64,000 nt of DNA from contig QQVP01000074.1 of the NCBI GenBank assembly GCA_003389215.1, forward strand, positions 1 through 64,000, written 5' to 3'. The position numbers and the translations under genes are program-made. Positions within the stretch are counted from its first letter, which is position 1, and each line of letters starts with the position of its first letter. This document shows positions 44,798 to 53,839 of the stretch, piece after piece. The notes below the pieces were generated by a model. That model was given only the letters and a program-made list of their open reading frames with translations, was not told where the DNA came from and made no database searches. This DNA is from Planctomycetota bacterium. Lineage in GTDB: Bacteria; Planctomycetota; Planctomycetia; Pirellulales; UBA7805.

Positions 44798-45271
44798 CTA
44801 CGCCTCGGCAAACGGCCCGAGTTCAGGCTGTTCGGTGTCGAGGTAGTCGGTCGCCGCCATGCCGATGGAGATCGATCGATCGCCCGCGTTGAAGTTGATG
44901 GAGTCCTGCGCGGCGAGTCGTTCATCGCAGAGGGTGGTCAGGCCAAACAGGCTACCGAAGGGCGGAATCGACCCGGTCAGCAGACCGGTCATCTCCAGCA
45001 CTTCGTCGGCCGAGGCGAAGCGGAGCTTCTTCCAACCCTTGAGTTTGCGCAGCGACTTGCTCGCCAAACGCAGATCGGCCGGCATCACGACCATCAGGTA
45101 GTCGTCGTCCGCCTTGCAAATCAAGGCCTTCGCGCCGCTCGCCAGCGACGTGCCGCGAACCTGAGCCGCCTCCTCGCTGGTCAGCACGGGGGCGTGGCAA
45201 AGCACCTGGTAGGCAACGGACCGCGCGTCGAGCAAACCGCAGATTCGCTCAAATACCGACGCGGACTCCAC
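44798..45271 (-). CDS. YbaK/EbsC-like aminoacyl-tRNA deacylase
   Basis: A 157-aa protein of the ProX/YbaK trans-editing fold, which hydrolyses mischarged tRNAs. It shows FERICGLLDARSVAYQVLCHAPVLTSEEAA, GTSLASGAKALICKADD with the conserved lysine, VVMPADLRLASKSLRK and GSIPPFGSLFGL with the GxxPPxG loop. GTG at 45271 is preferred because GGGGAG lies 6 bases upstream and the family starts there. The open frame runs 110 codons further but is not conserved. Confidence 0.85.
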   Translation of the reverse strand: MESASVFERICGLLDARSVAYQVLCHAPVLTSEEAAQVRGTSLASGAKALICKADDDYLMVVMPADLRLASKSLRKLKGWKKLRFASADEVLEMTGLLTGSIPPFGSLFGLTTLCDERLAAQDSINFNAGDRSISIGMAATDYLDTEQPELGPFAEA

Positions 45272-45658
45272 AAAGCTCTCCCCAAATGTCTCGGGCGCCG
45301 TCGTAAGGCCTTGCAGTGACAGCAATTGGGTCGTCGAAGCTGCCCCGCGGTGGGGCCGCTCGCGAGACGACGCCTGCGGACTTTCGCTCAGCCTGTGACC
45401 CACGACCACCGAGCGGCAACTGACTTTCTGCAGGCCGCCCGAGTTCGCGGGCGCCGGGGCTGCCTCACTATATCGCCCGGGCGGTTTGCAAAACAGGAAC
45501 CTCCGCGTATCCTGCTGGTTTGAGACTGCTGCCAAGGCTGGATCTCGCGCGAGGTGGATCAGCAATTGACGCTTCCCTAACTTTGCCGGCGACGATGGCA
45601 CGGATCGCCAACCGGTAAGTCAGTGCCGTCGAGGCAGGCGCTGGGCGAGATATCCAAA
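45272..45658. other. Divergent spacer, nothing recognised
   Basis: These 387 bases separate the divergent deacylase and membrane-protein genes. The open frame continuing upstream of the deacylase is compositionally poor and has no alternative start with a ribosome-binding site. No RNA gene or clear repeat was seen. Promoters for both genes should lie here. Confidence 0.4.
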
Positions 45659-47020
45659 ATGGAGCCTTTCCTCTTCTACTACAAGAAAATACACCCGATG
45701 AACTGGGTGTATTTGTCGTCGTTGCTGACGATTGCGCTGTACTTCAAGTTCAATCGCCTGTGGAGCCTGCGCAATCTCGACCTGGTCTGCCTCCTGCTCT
45801 TCGCACCCGGATTGGTGTTCTACGAGTACGGACGGAACTTTCCCGAGAGCTCGGCCACGTATACCGGGTTCATCTGGTTATTCGCCGTCGGGGCCATCTT
45901 TCTGGTTCGCCTTCTCATCGACTCGCTGATGGTGCGTCGACCGTTGCTCGACCCGAACATGTCGTTCGGCGGGATGACCTTTCTGGGCGGCGCCCTGTTG
46001 CTCTTCTTGATGACGAATGTCGCCAACAGCACGCTCGAGGAGATCAATCCGCCGCTGGACGTCCATCCGACAGGCGTTTCGACGTCCGGAACCGAACCAC
46101 CCTTGGCCGGCATCGAACGATTTGGACCGCGCTATCCGCTACTGGACTTGCTGCCCGCGATTCCCACGCAAAAGTTCTTCGAGCTGAGTTCCAGCAGCCG
46201 TCGCGACTACGAGCTTGCCCGCTCCGATCGCAAGCGGGAGTACGCGGCCAAGGCGATCGTTATTCTCTCGCACCTGGCCGTCGTGACAGGGCTGATCTTC
46301 ATCGGCTATCGCCACTTCGACAATGCCCGCACCGGCATGGCGGCGGCCGTGCTCTATCTGCTGATTCCGTACACCGCGGCGATGACGGGATTTGCCGACC
46401 ACGTCTTGCCGGCGGCGCTTCTCGTGTGGGCCATTGCCAGCTATCGACGACCCATGATCGCGGGTCTCTTTATGGGCCTTGCGATCGGGGTGATTTACTA
46501 TCCGGTCTTTCTGCTGCCACTTTGGATCAGCTTCTACTGGCAACGAGGACTCTCTCGATTTTGTATCGGCGTCGTGGTCACGGTCGCCATCTTGGCCGGC
46601 GTGCTGGTGGTGGCGTACTACGACGACGTCGATTTTCTGCTGGCGGGCCTGCAGCAGATGTTCGGCCTGGTCGAGCCGGAAATGGAAAACGTCGAGGGCT
46701 TCTGGGCCATGGACCGCATCGCGCCGATCTGGCGAGTGCCGGTGATGGCCTTGATCATCATTCTGGGCGCCAGCTTTGCCCTGTGGCCGGCTCAGAAGAA
46801 CCTGGGCACGCTGATGAGCTGCACCGCGGCCATGATGTTAGGAATGCAATTCTGGCATGCCCACAACGGCGGCCTGTACATGGCCTGGTACATGCCCATG
46901 CTGCTGCTGACGATGTTCCGGCCCAATTTGGAAGATCGCGTGGCGCTATCGGTCCTGTCGTCGAAACGTGATCGCCAGCGATCGCCCGGGGGCGACGCCT
47001 CGGCCGAGAAGGCCGCTTGA
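45659..47020 (+). CDS. Large multi-pass membrane protein of unknown function
   Basis: A 453-aa protein with roughly ten membrane helices, starting MEPFLFYYKKIHPMNWVYLSSLL. A cytoplasmic or periplasmic loop of about 60 residues (LEEINPPLDVHPTGVSTSG...) sits after the third helix. Helix pairs later contain YRHFDNARTGMAAAVLYLLIPYTAAMTGFADHVLP, which has the feel of GT-C type or polyprenyl-mannose transferases (PMT/ArnT-like). The required acidic motif in the first loop is not clear. I therefore leave the function open. The tail after the last helix is basic and polar. Confidence 0.65.
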   Translation: MEPFLFYYKKIHPMNWVYLSSLLTIALYFKFNRLWSLRNLDLVCLLLFAPGLVFYEYGRNFPESSATYTGFIWLFAVGAIFLVRLLIDSLMVRRPLLDPNMSFGGMTFLGGALLLFLMTNVANSTLEEINPPLDVHPTGVSTSGTEPPLAGIERFGPRYPLLDLLPAIPTQKFFELSSSSRRDYELARSDRKREYAAKAIVILSHLAVVTGLIFIGYRHFDNARTGMAAAVLYLLIPYTAAMTGFADHVLPAALLVWAIASYRRPMIAGLFMGLAIGVIYYPVFLLPLWISFYWQRGLSRFCIGVVVTVAILAGVLVVAYYDDVDFLLAGLQQMFGLVEPEMENVEGFWAMDRIAPIWRVPVMALIIILGASFALWPAQKNLGTLMSCTAAMMLGMQFWHAHNGGLYMAWYMPMLLLTMFRPNLEDRVALSVLSSKRDRQRSPGGDASAEKAA

Positions 47021-47078
47021 ACCGGTAACGTGACGGGCGCGATGGGACCCTCGGCAACGCCCGTTCGAGACAATCCGC

Positions 47079-47459
47079 TCAGACGTCTTGCGGCGTAATG
47101 CCGAGGTCGAGAATGCTGCAGGCGACGATCGGATCGAGCCCCAGCTCTTGCGCCGCCGCGACGACTTCGTCACTCTCGCTCCCGGGGTTGAGCCAGAATT
47201 CGCGACATCCCTTGGCGGCGACTTCCGACAGCAACCCGAGCGTCACCTGCGGCGGCAGATAGACGCTGATGCGATCGAGCTCGTCGACCGGCACGGCCGC
47301 CAGGTTCGGGTACACCGGACACCCTTCGATCTCGCCTCCCTTGGGGTTTACGGGAAAGACCTCGTACCCCTGTTTCAGATGGGCCCGAACTGCCTTGTTT
47401 CCAAACTTGGCGGGGTCGGAGCTGGCGCCAAGGATGGCGACCGTTTGCATGGAGGGCAT
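47079..47459 (-). CDS. CoA-binding domain protein (YccU-like)
   Basis: A 126-aa Rossmann-fold protein of the CoA-binding family: VAILGASSDPAKFGNKAVRAHLKQGYEVFPVNPKG, then the DRISVYLPPQ, EFWLNPGSESDEVV and ACSILDLGI pattern. These small proteins resemble the N-terminal domain of succinyl-CoA synthetase alpha and bind CoA or nucleotides; their role is not established. The ATG at 47459 begins one base after the stop codon of the upstream gene (TGA-T-ATG), so the two are translated together. Confidence 0.82.
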   Translation of the reverse strand: MPSMQTVAILGASSDPAKFGNKAVRAHLKQGYEVFPVNPKGGEIEGCPVYPNLAAVPVDELDRISVYLPPQVTLGLLSEVAAKGCREFWLNPGSESDEVVAAAQELGLDPIVACSILDLGITPQDV

Positions 47460-47460
47460 A

Positions 47461-48681
47461 TCAGTCTCTGCGTGGGTTCAGCCGGGGGCCCCGCTTCCTG
47501 CTCTTCTCGCGTGCGTACCAGGCCTGCCAGGCATTGACGCTGAAACCGAAGTCCTCGCCCGTCAGCTCGCGCAGCGCGTCGAGTACGGCCCCATTCGTAA
47601 ATTCCTTCTTTATGTACTTGGGCTGTCCGGTGCCGAATCCGGTTCCGCCGGAACCGTTGCTCGATCGTCCGAATGTGGTCGTCGTCGAGCCGGCCGGACC
47701 GCCACCGAGCTTGATTCGGTGCACCGTAATCAGGCGATCGATCAAGGCGGGAATCGCGGCCGCGTTCCCCAGATACTTGAGTCCGATCGCGGCCCGATTG
47801 ATCTCCGTGTTGGTCGATTGGCCGGAGGCCAGCACTGCCAGATACATTTCAAAGGCGGGCTCCGGCTTGTTGGTATCGATCAAGTCGAAGCAGTACTCGC
47901 GAAAATCGCGGTCCTCATCCTCGATCGAGTAGTCGACCACCGCGCGAATCGCGTCTGTGGTCGCCAGATTCGTGAGGGCCTTGGCGTAGATCTTGCGAAT
48001 CGCAAGTTCGTCTTCCCCCTCGAGGCGACGCACCAGGGCGTCGACCGCCAGGGGGTCCTCGATCGCCAGGATGTTCGTTCGCGCCTGTTGAGCACGGTGA
48101 TCATCGAGCCAGCTCGCCCACATGCCGACCGTCTTGTACCAGGCCTTTCGTTGACGCTCTGTCTCTCTGCGTTGTTCGTCAAGCTTGATGTCTTCGGGGA
48201 ACCTCCAGCGACCCTTGTACTTGACCTTGCCTTTGGCGCGCTCGATTTCCTCTTCGGTCTTCCAAGCACCCTGGTCAAATTTGTATCCGAGTTGCCGCCG
48301 CGCGCCGGCGTGATCGGGATCGAGCTGAATCACGCGTCGCAGATGGAATTCGCGCTGGGCACGAAGTCGATTCTGGCGACACCACTGGGCCATTTCCCAG
48401 TGGGCTTCGACGGTGTCCTCCAACTCTCCGCGACGCTGCTCGTACTTCTCGACCAACGGCCTTTGGCGCTCGACGCGAGCCACCTGATCGGCGTCGACCT
48501 CCAGCTCACCGCCGGAATAGAGGCGAATCGTAAAGCGCTCGGGCGAGGCCTCGTCGGCGTTGACCACCTCGCCGCGGACTTCGCCGCCCGACTTCAAAAT
48601 GACAATGTCGGCCTGGGCGTTCTCGGTCGCCCCGAACAATGCGCATGCCGCCAGAAGTGCCAGACCAAGAACGTACTTCAT
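47461..48681 (-). CDS. Exported helical-repeat protein of unknown function
   Basis: A 406-aa protein with a signal peptide (YVLGLALLAACALFGATENAQA). A small beta domain follows (DIVILKSGGEVRGEVVNADEA...FTIRLYSGGELEVDADQVARVE), like those in other planctomycete envelope proteins. Then come a TPR-like stretch (HWEMAQWCRQNRLRAQREFHLRRVIQLDPDHAGAR), KTEEEIERAKGKVKYKGRW and HEAT-like helices (ALVRRLEGEDELAIRKIYAKALTNLAT). A Gly/Ser/Thr-rich linker precedes the conserved end. No enzymatic motif. It is coupled to the CoA-binding gene downstream. Confidence 0.68.
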   Translation of the reverse strand: MKYVLGLALLAACALFGATENAQADIVILKSGGEVRGEVVNADEASPERFTIRLYSGGELEVDADQVARVERQRPLVEKYEQRRGELEDTVEAHWEMAQWCRQNRLRAQREFHLRRVIQLDPDHAGARRQLGYKFDQGAWKTEEEIERAKGKVKYKGRWRFPEDIKLDEQRRETERQRKAWYKTVGMWASWLDDHRAQQARTNILAIEDPLAVDALVRRLEGEDELAIRKIYAKALTNLATTDAIRAVVDYSIEDEDRDFREYCFDLIDTNKPEPAFEMYLAVLASGQSTNTEINRAAIGLKYLGNAAAIPALIDRLITVHRIKLGGGPAGSTTTTFGRSSNGSGGTGFGTGQPKYIKKEFTNGAVLDALRELTGEDFGFSVNAWQAWYAREKSRKRGPRLNPRRD

Positions 48682-49101
48682 AATCGCTGCCCTCTACGCA
48701 TCGAATGGCGGCCCGACGTGGCGACGTCAGCTGCGGAACGTCGCTCCCGATCCAACTCGAGCCGAGCCTCAAGCCCTTTCCATTATATCGCGCTACTACA
48801 GCTATCATACTCTGGGGGCCTTCCGGCAACGAAAACCGGCACATTCCGGGGCGAATTCGCGGACTCCTGTCCCCCCGGGGCAAGGGGCGGCGCGGCGAAG
48901 GCGCGCCGCTTCAATCGTTCCTCGCCGCATCGGCCCATCGTGAGCTAGCACGCCGAGCGCTCCCGTCCGGGTGGGCGAATTGCCCTGGCCCCGTCCGCAC
49001 GTCGTTGCTAACGTACCGCCTCACCATGTGTTCGTGCCTGCGCTCGCCACGCGGGGGAGGCGAAACCGACGCCGTCAGTATCTGTCCCAAGGAGGGGATC
49101 C
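48682..49101. other. Divergent spacer, nothing recognised
   Basis: A spacer of 420 bases between divergent genes. A CTATCATACT stretch near 48801 may be part of a promoter, and a GC-rich hairpin-prone block lies around 48885-48915. No coding or RNA gene was recognised. Confidence 0.4.
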
Positions 49102-50100
49102 GTGCGAAAGTTCTCGGCACTCATTCTGGCCGTTCTCGGCGCCCTCGGCTTCTACTTCTTCAAGCACTACGAGATTCGGGGTCTCGAAGACCTCCTGGTC
49201 GTCGCGCGGGCCTCCGACAACTCGGGCAGCCTGTCTGCCGGACCGTCTGGCAACGCCGCGACGTGGAATCCCACGGTCGACAACGAGACGATCCGCATCG
49301 CCTCGTTCAATATCCAGGTGTTCGGTGTCAGCAAGGCCCGCGACGCCCGCGTGATGGACATTCTGGCGCAGGTCGTGCGGAAGTTCGATATCGTGGCCAT
49401 CCAGGAAATCCGGGCGAAAGATCAAACGATCATTCCGCGCTTCGTCGAGCAGGTGAACGCCACCGGCGCCCGTTATGCGCACGTGCTCGGTCCGCGGCTG
49501 GGTCGCACCAGCAGCAAAGAGCAATACGCCTTCGTCTTCAATACGCAAACGATTGAAGTCGACCACAGCGCGACGTACACGATTTCCGACCCGAGTGACC
49601 GGCTGCACCGCGAGCCCCTGATCTCGCTGTTTCGTGCCCGGACACCCGCCGGCGGTAACCCCTTTACCTTTCAACTGGTCAACATCCATACCGACCCGGA
49701 CGAGGTCAAGACGGAGGTGGAGGCGCTGGCCGACGTGTATCGCGCTGTCGTTTCCGATGGCACGAACGAACGGGACGTGATCATCCTCGGCGATCTGAAC
49801 GCTTCGGAACACCAACTTGGCTCGCTGGGCGCCATTTCCGGCATGACCTGTGCGATCTTGGGTCAGACGACCAATACGCGACGCACCAAGTCGTACGACA
49901 ATCTCGTGTTTCATGCTCAAGAGACGAATGAGTACACGGGCCGTAACGGGGTCCTCGATCTCCTGCGCGAATTCAACCTTACCGAAAAGCAGGCCTTGGC
50001 CGTATCGGACCACCTGCCGGTGTGGGCGGAGTTCAGCATCTACGAAGGCGCCGGCACGCAGCGCGTCGCCACTCGCTTCAACGAAAGCGTCGGTCAGTAG
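49102..50100 (+). CDS. Secreted DNase I-like EEP-family protein
   Basis: A 332-aa protein beginning at GTG, with AAGGAGGGG eight bases upstream. A hydrophobic segment FSALILAVLGALGFYFF at the N-terminus anchors or exports it. The EEP domain shows IASFNIQVFGVSKA, DIVAIQEIRA (metal-binding Glu), YAFVFNT, LVNIHTDPD, VIILGDLNASEHQL and VSDHLPVWAEF. This pattern is nearer to DNase I than to the lipid-phosphatase members, so extracellular DNA digestion is plausible (inference). It is the last host-type gene before the phage-like block. Confidence 0.85.
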   Translation: MRKFSALILAVLGALGFYFFKHYEIRGLEDLLVVARASDNSGSLSAGPSGNAATWNPTVDNETIRIASFNIQVFGVSKARDARVMDILAQVVRKFDIVAIQEIRAKDQTIIPRFVEQVNATGARYAHVLGPRLGRTSSKEQYAFVFNTQTIEVDHSATYTISDPSDRLHREPLISLFRARTPAGGNPFTFQLVNIHTDPDEVKTEVEALADVYRAVVSDGTNERDVIILGDLNASEHQLGSLGAISGMTCAILGQTTNTRRTKSYDNLVFHAQETNEYTGRNGVLDLLREFNLTEKQALAVSDHLPVWAEFSIYEGAGTQRVATRFNESVGQ

Positions 50101-50453
50101 CGACGCGCGTGTCACCTTCGCGCGTCCCTTCGGTTCGATACCGTCCGCGATGTCGCGCGTCGTATCTCGCCGGACACGGGCGGGCTGTCACATTCGAAGT
50201 TTGACTTTTCGTCACCTTCGTGCGAGGATACGCCTCCCGCTCGCGGCAACCACGTTGAACGCGAGTCGTAGACAATCCACGAAACCGTGACGCGGTATCC
50301 CCAGAGCTTCCTGACCTCGGTCGCTTGAACGAGGGTCGCGGAAGTATCCGCCAGAGCCCGTCATTTCGCCACGCGTTGGCGAGATGACGGGTTTTTTTGT
50401 CGCCATGTGCGGCCGCGCGGAAGGGAAACCGAGTGCCGTCGAGCGCGCCCCGT
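50101..50453. other. Spacer between host genes and the phage-like block
   Basis: This 353-base spacer contains a strong terminator at 50357-50398 that lies 257 bases beyond the EEP stop codon. The stretch between them contains GTCACCTTCG twice (50110 and 50210 regions) and no clear gene. It may be a long 3' untranslated region or hold a small RNA. No attachment-site-like tRNA end was recognised. Confidence 0.45.
50357..50398 (+). terminator. Strong rho-independent terminator
   Basis: A 15-bp stem (CCCGTCATTTCGCCA with TGGCGAGATGACGGG, one G-T wobble) closes a CGCGT loop and is followed by seven T. It isolates the phage-like block from upstream transcription. Confidence 0.92.
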
Positions 50454-51017
50454 ATGATCGCCGTACCCTTTGCCAATGCCAAGCACCACATCGCCGACGG
50501 GGATCTCCTGCTTTGGCGACGGCGCAGTCTGATCTCGATCGCCGGCCGCGGTCGACACAGCCACGCCGCCAAGGCGGCCTGGTGGGGTGACGATTTGTTC
50601 TGCCTGGAGATACGCGAGTTTCACGGGGGCCGCGCCGTCACACTCGCCAGCCAGGTTGAACGGCATCCCGGACGGATCGACGTCTTCGAGGTCAATCCCG
50701 ACCGCCGGTGGCCCGCTTACGATCGGCAAGGCGCCACCCGCGCCATGCGCCGCAAGGCGGGAAAACAATATGGCTATCGAGGAGTCGCGGCGGCGGCCTT
50801 GCTTCACCTGCCTTTCGTTCGCTGCTTCGTCAAGCCAAGCCTGAGTGACGTCGAAGACAACTCGCTACCCGAGTTCTGCTCGCAGGCCTGTGCCTCGGCC
50901 GACCGACGCGGTGGCGGCGTCGATCCGGTGCCGAATCTGAACGATCGCCTGACCGAACCGGCCGACCTGGCGCGAAGTCCTTTCTATCGCTATCGCTTCA
51001 CCCTCTTTCCTTCGTGA
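50454..51017 (+). CDS. NlpC/P60-like (YiiX-type) hydrolase, first gene of the phage-like block
   Basis: A 187-aa protein. The N-terminus (KHHIADGDLLLWRRRSLISIAGRGRHSHAAKAAWW) resembles the permuted papain-fold YiiX/NlpC-P60 group, where His in SHAA is catalytic. A candidate nucleophile Cys lies in LPEFCSQACASADR near the C-terminus. Between them are VERHPGRIDVFEVNP and KAGKQYGYRGVAAAAL. Such proteins cut peptidoglycan or peptide cross-links, which would fit phage release or entry. No signal peptide is seen. Assignment is by motif only. Confidence 0.68.
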   Translation: MIAVPFANAKHHIADGDLLLWRRRSLISIAGRGRHSHAAKAAWWGDDLFCLEIREFHGGRAVTLASQVERHPGRIDVFEVNPDRRWPAYDRQGATRAMRRKAGKQYGYRGVAAAALLHLPFVRCFVKPSLSDVEDNSLPEFCSQACASADRRGGGVDPVPNLNDRLTEPADLARSPFYRYRFTLFPS

Positions 51018-51054
51018 TGATCCATTCCTTCGTGACGATCGGACCCTGGTAACG

Positions 51055-52518
51055 ATGTCCATCGACAAACGGTCGAAACTCGTGGCGCGCGGTAACCGGG
51101 TCCGCCTGTCGGTCCTGCTGCTGGTCGCGCTGCTACTTGCCCGCGACGGGCGAGCCAATCCGTGCGTGGACGGTCGCTGCCCGGTGCCGACTCGGCCGCA
51201 AGGAAGTCGCGTCGCCGCGGAGCCCGCGCCCCAGTTGCGAACGGCAACCTGCCGCATCCTTCACGAGACAGGCCGCGGTCGCAGCTGGGGATCGGGCTCG
51301 GTGGTCCAGATCGACGCTTCCGAGTGCCTCGTGCTCACCTGTGCTCATCTGTTTCGCGACGGCGCCGGCACGACGCGACTCTGGTTTGCCGACGGAACGG
51401 AGCACACCGCCCAGCTGCTGGCCCGCGACGTGGGCGCGGACCTGGCCGCACTGCGGGTCGACGCCGATCTGACAAGCCGCGCACGACGTCTGGGTTCGAC
51501 CGATCCGTCGGCGGGTCAGCTTCTTTACGGATGCGGGTTCGGGCGGCACGGCTCGCTGCGGTGTCAGGCGATCGCCGCGATTGGATATGCGCGCACGGCT
51601 CATGCCACCACGGCCGACACCTTGCTGGTCGGCGGCGCGTCGCGCCAGGGCGACAGCGGTGGCGGTGTGTTCGACGTCGAGGGGCGACTTGTCGCGGTGA
51701 TCTGGGGGACCGATGAACGACGCACGATGGCGACGACGTTGCGGCGCATTCGACGTTTCTTGCGGTCGATCTTGCCGCTGCGGCGACGTCAGCCGCGGAC
51801 CGCTCCGTCACCGCCTGCCGACGCATTGCCAGATCCTGCACTCGAGCGTCCTAATGCGGCGCAGCGCGGCACGAACCGGCAGATACTCGCGCTCGCCGAT
51901 CAACTGGAGCAACTGCGCCGCCAGATCTCGGCCGGCACGCAACACGCGCAGGGCGCACAACGCAGTTCGACCGCGCGCCTCGACCGCCTGGCAGCGGCGC
52001 TTGCCGCGATTCAGGAACGTCTGGCCACTGGCGAGCGACTCGCCAAGGGCGCGGCGGCGGCGACCGTCGTGCGACCCACCGAGTGGCTCGTGCCGCTGAT
52101 TTGCGGAGCGCTCGGCATCAGCGTCCCGCCGACGGCCGCGCTGCTGGCCCTTCGCGTGGCTCGTTGCTGGTTACGACGGCGACTGCGCAAACGTAATCGT
52201 CGTCGCCGGTCGGTTGACGACGTTGTAAATCGGCGACCGAAACCAAACGCTGCTGCGGCCGCGGCCGCACCGCGATGGAATGACGACTATGCCGAGCAGC
52301 TCCACTCCGTGATGGAATACTCGGGCGGTCGTACCGCCGCGCAAGACGCCACGCTGGGACGGGAATACGACCGCGAGCTGCGCCAGGCGGCGGCCGCCAG
52401 CGGTCATGGGGAGGTCGTCGACTTCGCCAACAAGGTGCTCGACCGCGTTGCCCGCCGGTTCGGCCGCATTCACGCCGACAATCCCGTTCCTTCGACGCCC
52501 GTTTCCGACTCGGCCTAG
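51055..52518 (+). CDS. Trypsin-like serine protease with membrane segment and coiled coil
   Basis: A 487-aa protein with an N-terminal signal or anchor (LSVLLLVALLLARDGRA). A chymotrypsin-fold domain carries His in LVLTCAHLF (about 98), Asp in GADLAALRV (about 129) and Ser in RQGDSGGGVF (about 201). The C-terminal half has an Arg-rich linker, a coiled coil (NRQILALADQLEQLRRQISAG...), a membrane segment (WLVPLICGALGISVPPTAALLAL) and a basic, alanine-rich tail. Such a protease is unusual next to phage morphogenesis genes. It might process the envelope or virion proteins (inference). Confidence 0.75.
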   Translation: MSIDKRSKLVARGNRVRLSVLLLVALLLARDGRANPCVDGRCPVPTRPQGSRVAAEPAPQLRTATCRILHETGRGRSWGSGSVVQIDASECLVLTCAHLFRDGAGTTRLWFADGTEHTAQLLARDVGADLAALRVDADLTSRARRLGSTDPSAGQLLYGCGFGRHGSLRCQAIAAIGYARTAHATTADTLLVGGASRQGDSGGGVFDVEGRLVAVIWGTDERRTMATTLRRIRRFLRSILPLRRRQPRTAPSPPADALPDPALERPNAAQRGTNRQILALADQLEQLRRQISAGTQHAQGAQRSSTARLDRLAAALAAIQERLATGERLAKGAAAATVVRPTEWLVPLICGALGISVPPTAALLALRVARCWLRRRLRKRNRRRRSVDDVVNRRPKPNAAAAAAAPRWNDDYAEQLHSVMEYSGGRTAAQDATLGREYDRELRQAAAASGHGEVVDFANKVLDRVARRFGRIHADNPVPSTPVSDSA

Positions 52519-52587
52519 CCGGCCACTTGCTGCTGGCCACGCCGACGCGCCAACCAAACCCAAACCTTCGCAAATTGGAGCGACATC

Positions 52588-53259
52588 ATGCCCGGAGTTG
52601 ATACCTTTGCCGACGCGATCACCCGCTTTCGCAATCGCAGCGTCCATACCTATGTGGGCCACCTGCTGACGTTTCGCGGGCAGATTCTGCAGGACGGAGA
52701 GTTCGGAGTCCAAAGTGGCTGGGACACGGCCACGAACACCTTCATGCTCGAGTGGCTCGTGTCGCTCGACTTTCTGCGTCGCAAGATCACGCACAACCCG
52801 CAGGGAGTCGACCTGAAGACGCTCGAGGCGCGGGCCAAGGACCTGGGCGTCAACATTCTCGACAACGTGACCAGGCTGTCCACCGCGCCGGAAGGCGACG
52901 AGGTCGCGCGGCCGAGCGGTCGCGAGTTCGACTTGCCGTATAAGCTCGACGGCAGCGATCCGAATATTCCCACGCTCGGCTCGATCGACTTGCGGAACGT
53001 CGACGCGCGGATGTTCGTCACCGCGCTCGATCAACACATTACCGAAGCGACACGGCTCGACTCGCGATACGCGACGTACCGCATCACGCCGCGTGAATCG
53101 CTGATGCTGTACGGCTCGCTGGCCGAGCTGGTCGACATGTGCGTCAGCTTCGGCGGTGACGAAAACCGCTTGCCGATTCCGCACGGCGTACGTCCGGCCG
53201 AGGAACCGCGTGGCCCGACGGCCTCGCCCAACCGTGAGACCGGCTCGTCGACGAGCTAG
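52588..53259 (+). CDS. Phage-block protein of unknown function
   Basis: A 223-aa soluble protein with no family recognised. It begins MPGVDTFADAITRFRNRSVHTYVGHLL, has a compact central helical part and a charged proline-rich tail (RPAEEPRGPTASPNRETGSSTS). GGAGCGACATC precedes the ATG. The gene is between the protease and the small membrane protein on the same strand, so it belongs to the block. No motif indicates a role. Confidence 0.55.
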   Translation: MPGVDTFADAITRFRNRSVHTYVGHLLTFRGQILQDGEFGVQSGWDTATNTFMLEWLVSLDFLRRKITHNPQGVDLKTLEARAKDLGVNILDNVTRLSTAPEGDEVARPSGREFDLPYKLDGSDPNIPTLGSIDLRNVDARMFVTALDQHITEATRLDSRYATYRITPRESLMLYGSLAELVDMCVSFGGDENRLPIPHGVRPAEEPRGPTASPNRETGSSTS

Positions 53260-53291
53260 TCGTGCCGCCGAGCGAGCACGTTCGAGCGACA

Positions 53292-53398
53292 ACCTATTGA
53301 GCCCTGCGCAGCCAATGAACCAGGCCGACCAGCGGGAGGCCGGCATTTCCGCCGTCACCGCCGCCGCGAAGGGCTCATTAACAACGCAGCCATCAATA
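53292..53398 (+). repeat. Interspersed repeat of about 105 bp, copy 2
   Basis: This copy matches the complement of 10734-10842. It begins ACCTATTGAGCCCTGCGCAG and ends GCAGCCATCAATAA. It fills the spacer between two phage-block genes. It differs from copy 1 mainly in TTCCGCCG versus TGCAGCTA in the middle and one missing base. Only two copies are in the window. Confidence 0.85.
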
Positions 53399-53408
53399 AG
53401 GCCACCTT

Positions 53409-53795
53409 ATGAACGATGTCGTCACCCTGGTCGAACGCCTGGGCGTCCCCGCGGCCTTCTCGTTGGCCGTCGTTTGGATGCTCTGGCGGGCCGGCCGAGC
53501 GGTGGGCGGGCTGTTGTTGACCCGCGCCGCTGCCTGGTTCGACTCGCAGATTGCCCTGGAACGTTCCCTGATCGAGCGGAACCGCGTCGAGGAACTCTCG
53601 CACGAGCGGCTGCAGACCGGTGTGGACAGTATCCGCTGCGCGGGCGTGGAGTTTTGCGAATTGGCCCTGGCGAGCAACGCCTGCGAGCAGCTCGGCGTCG
53701 AACCAGCTGACATTGAGAGAATACGCGACCGATTGATTGACAACTCCGCGGTCCTTTCCTCGCTCTCCGGACGCGGCCCGCACGCCTCGTCCTGA
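53409..53795 (+). CDS. Small membrane protein, possibly holin-like
   Basis: A 128-aa protein with one N-terminal membrane helix (PAAFSLAVVWMLWRAGRAVGGLLL) and a helical cytoplasmic or periplasmic remainder with FDSQIALERSLIERNRVEELSHERL. Location among phage genes next to a cell-wall hydrolase suggests a holin or spanin-like part, but sequence alone does not show this. The ATG follows the interspersed repeat by 10 bases. Confidence 0.5.
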   Translation: MNDVVTLVERLGVPAAFSLAVVWMLWRAGRAVGGLLLTRAAAWFDSQIALERSLIERNRVEELSHERLQTGVDSIRCAGVEFCELALASNACEQLGVEPADIERIRDRLIDNSAVLSSLSGRGPHASS

Positions 53796-53839
53796 TCCTC
53801 ATCCCGTCCGACTCGCGCCGTTTGGAAAGGAACGCTTTC

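Noticed and set aside
47534-48948. Plus-strand frames over the exported repeat protein gene
   Set aside because: They are antisense to a protein with a signal peptide and translational coupling to the next gene, and show no motifs.
50200-50340. tRNA gene as phage attachment site
   Set aside because: I could not form a cloverleaf or find the conserved T-loop in either strand near the start of the phage block.
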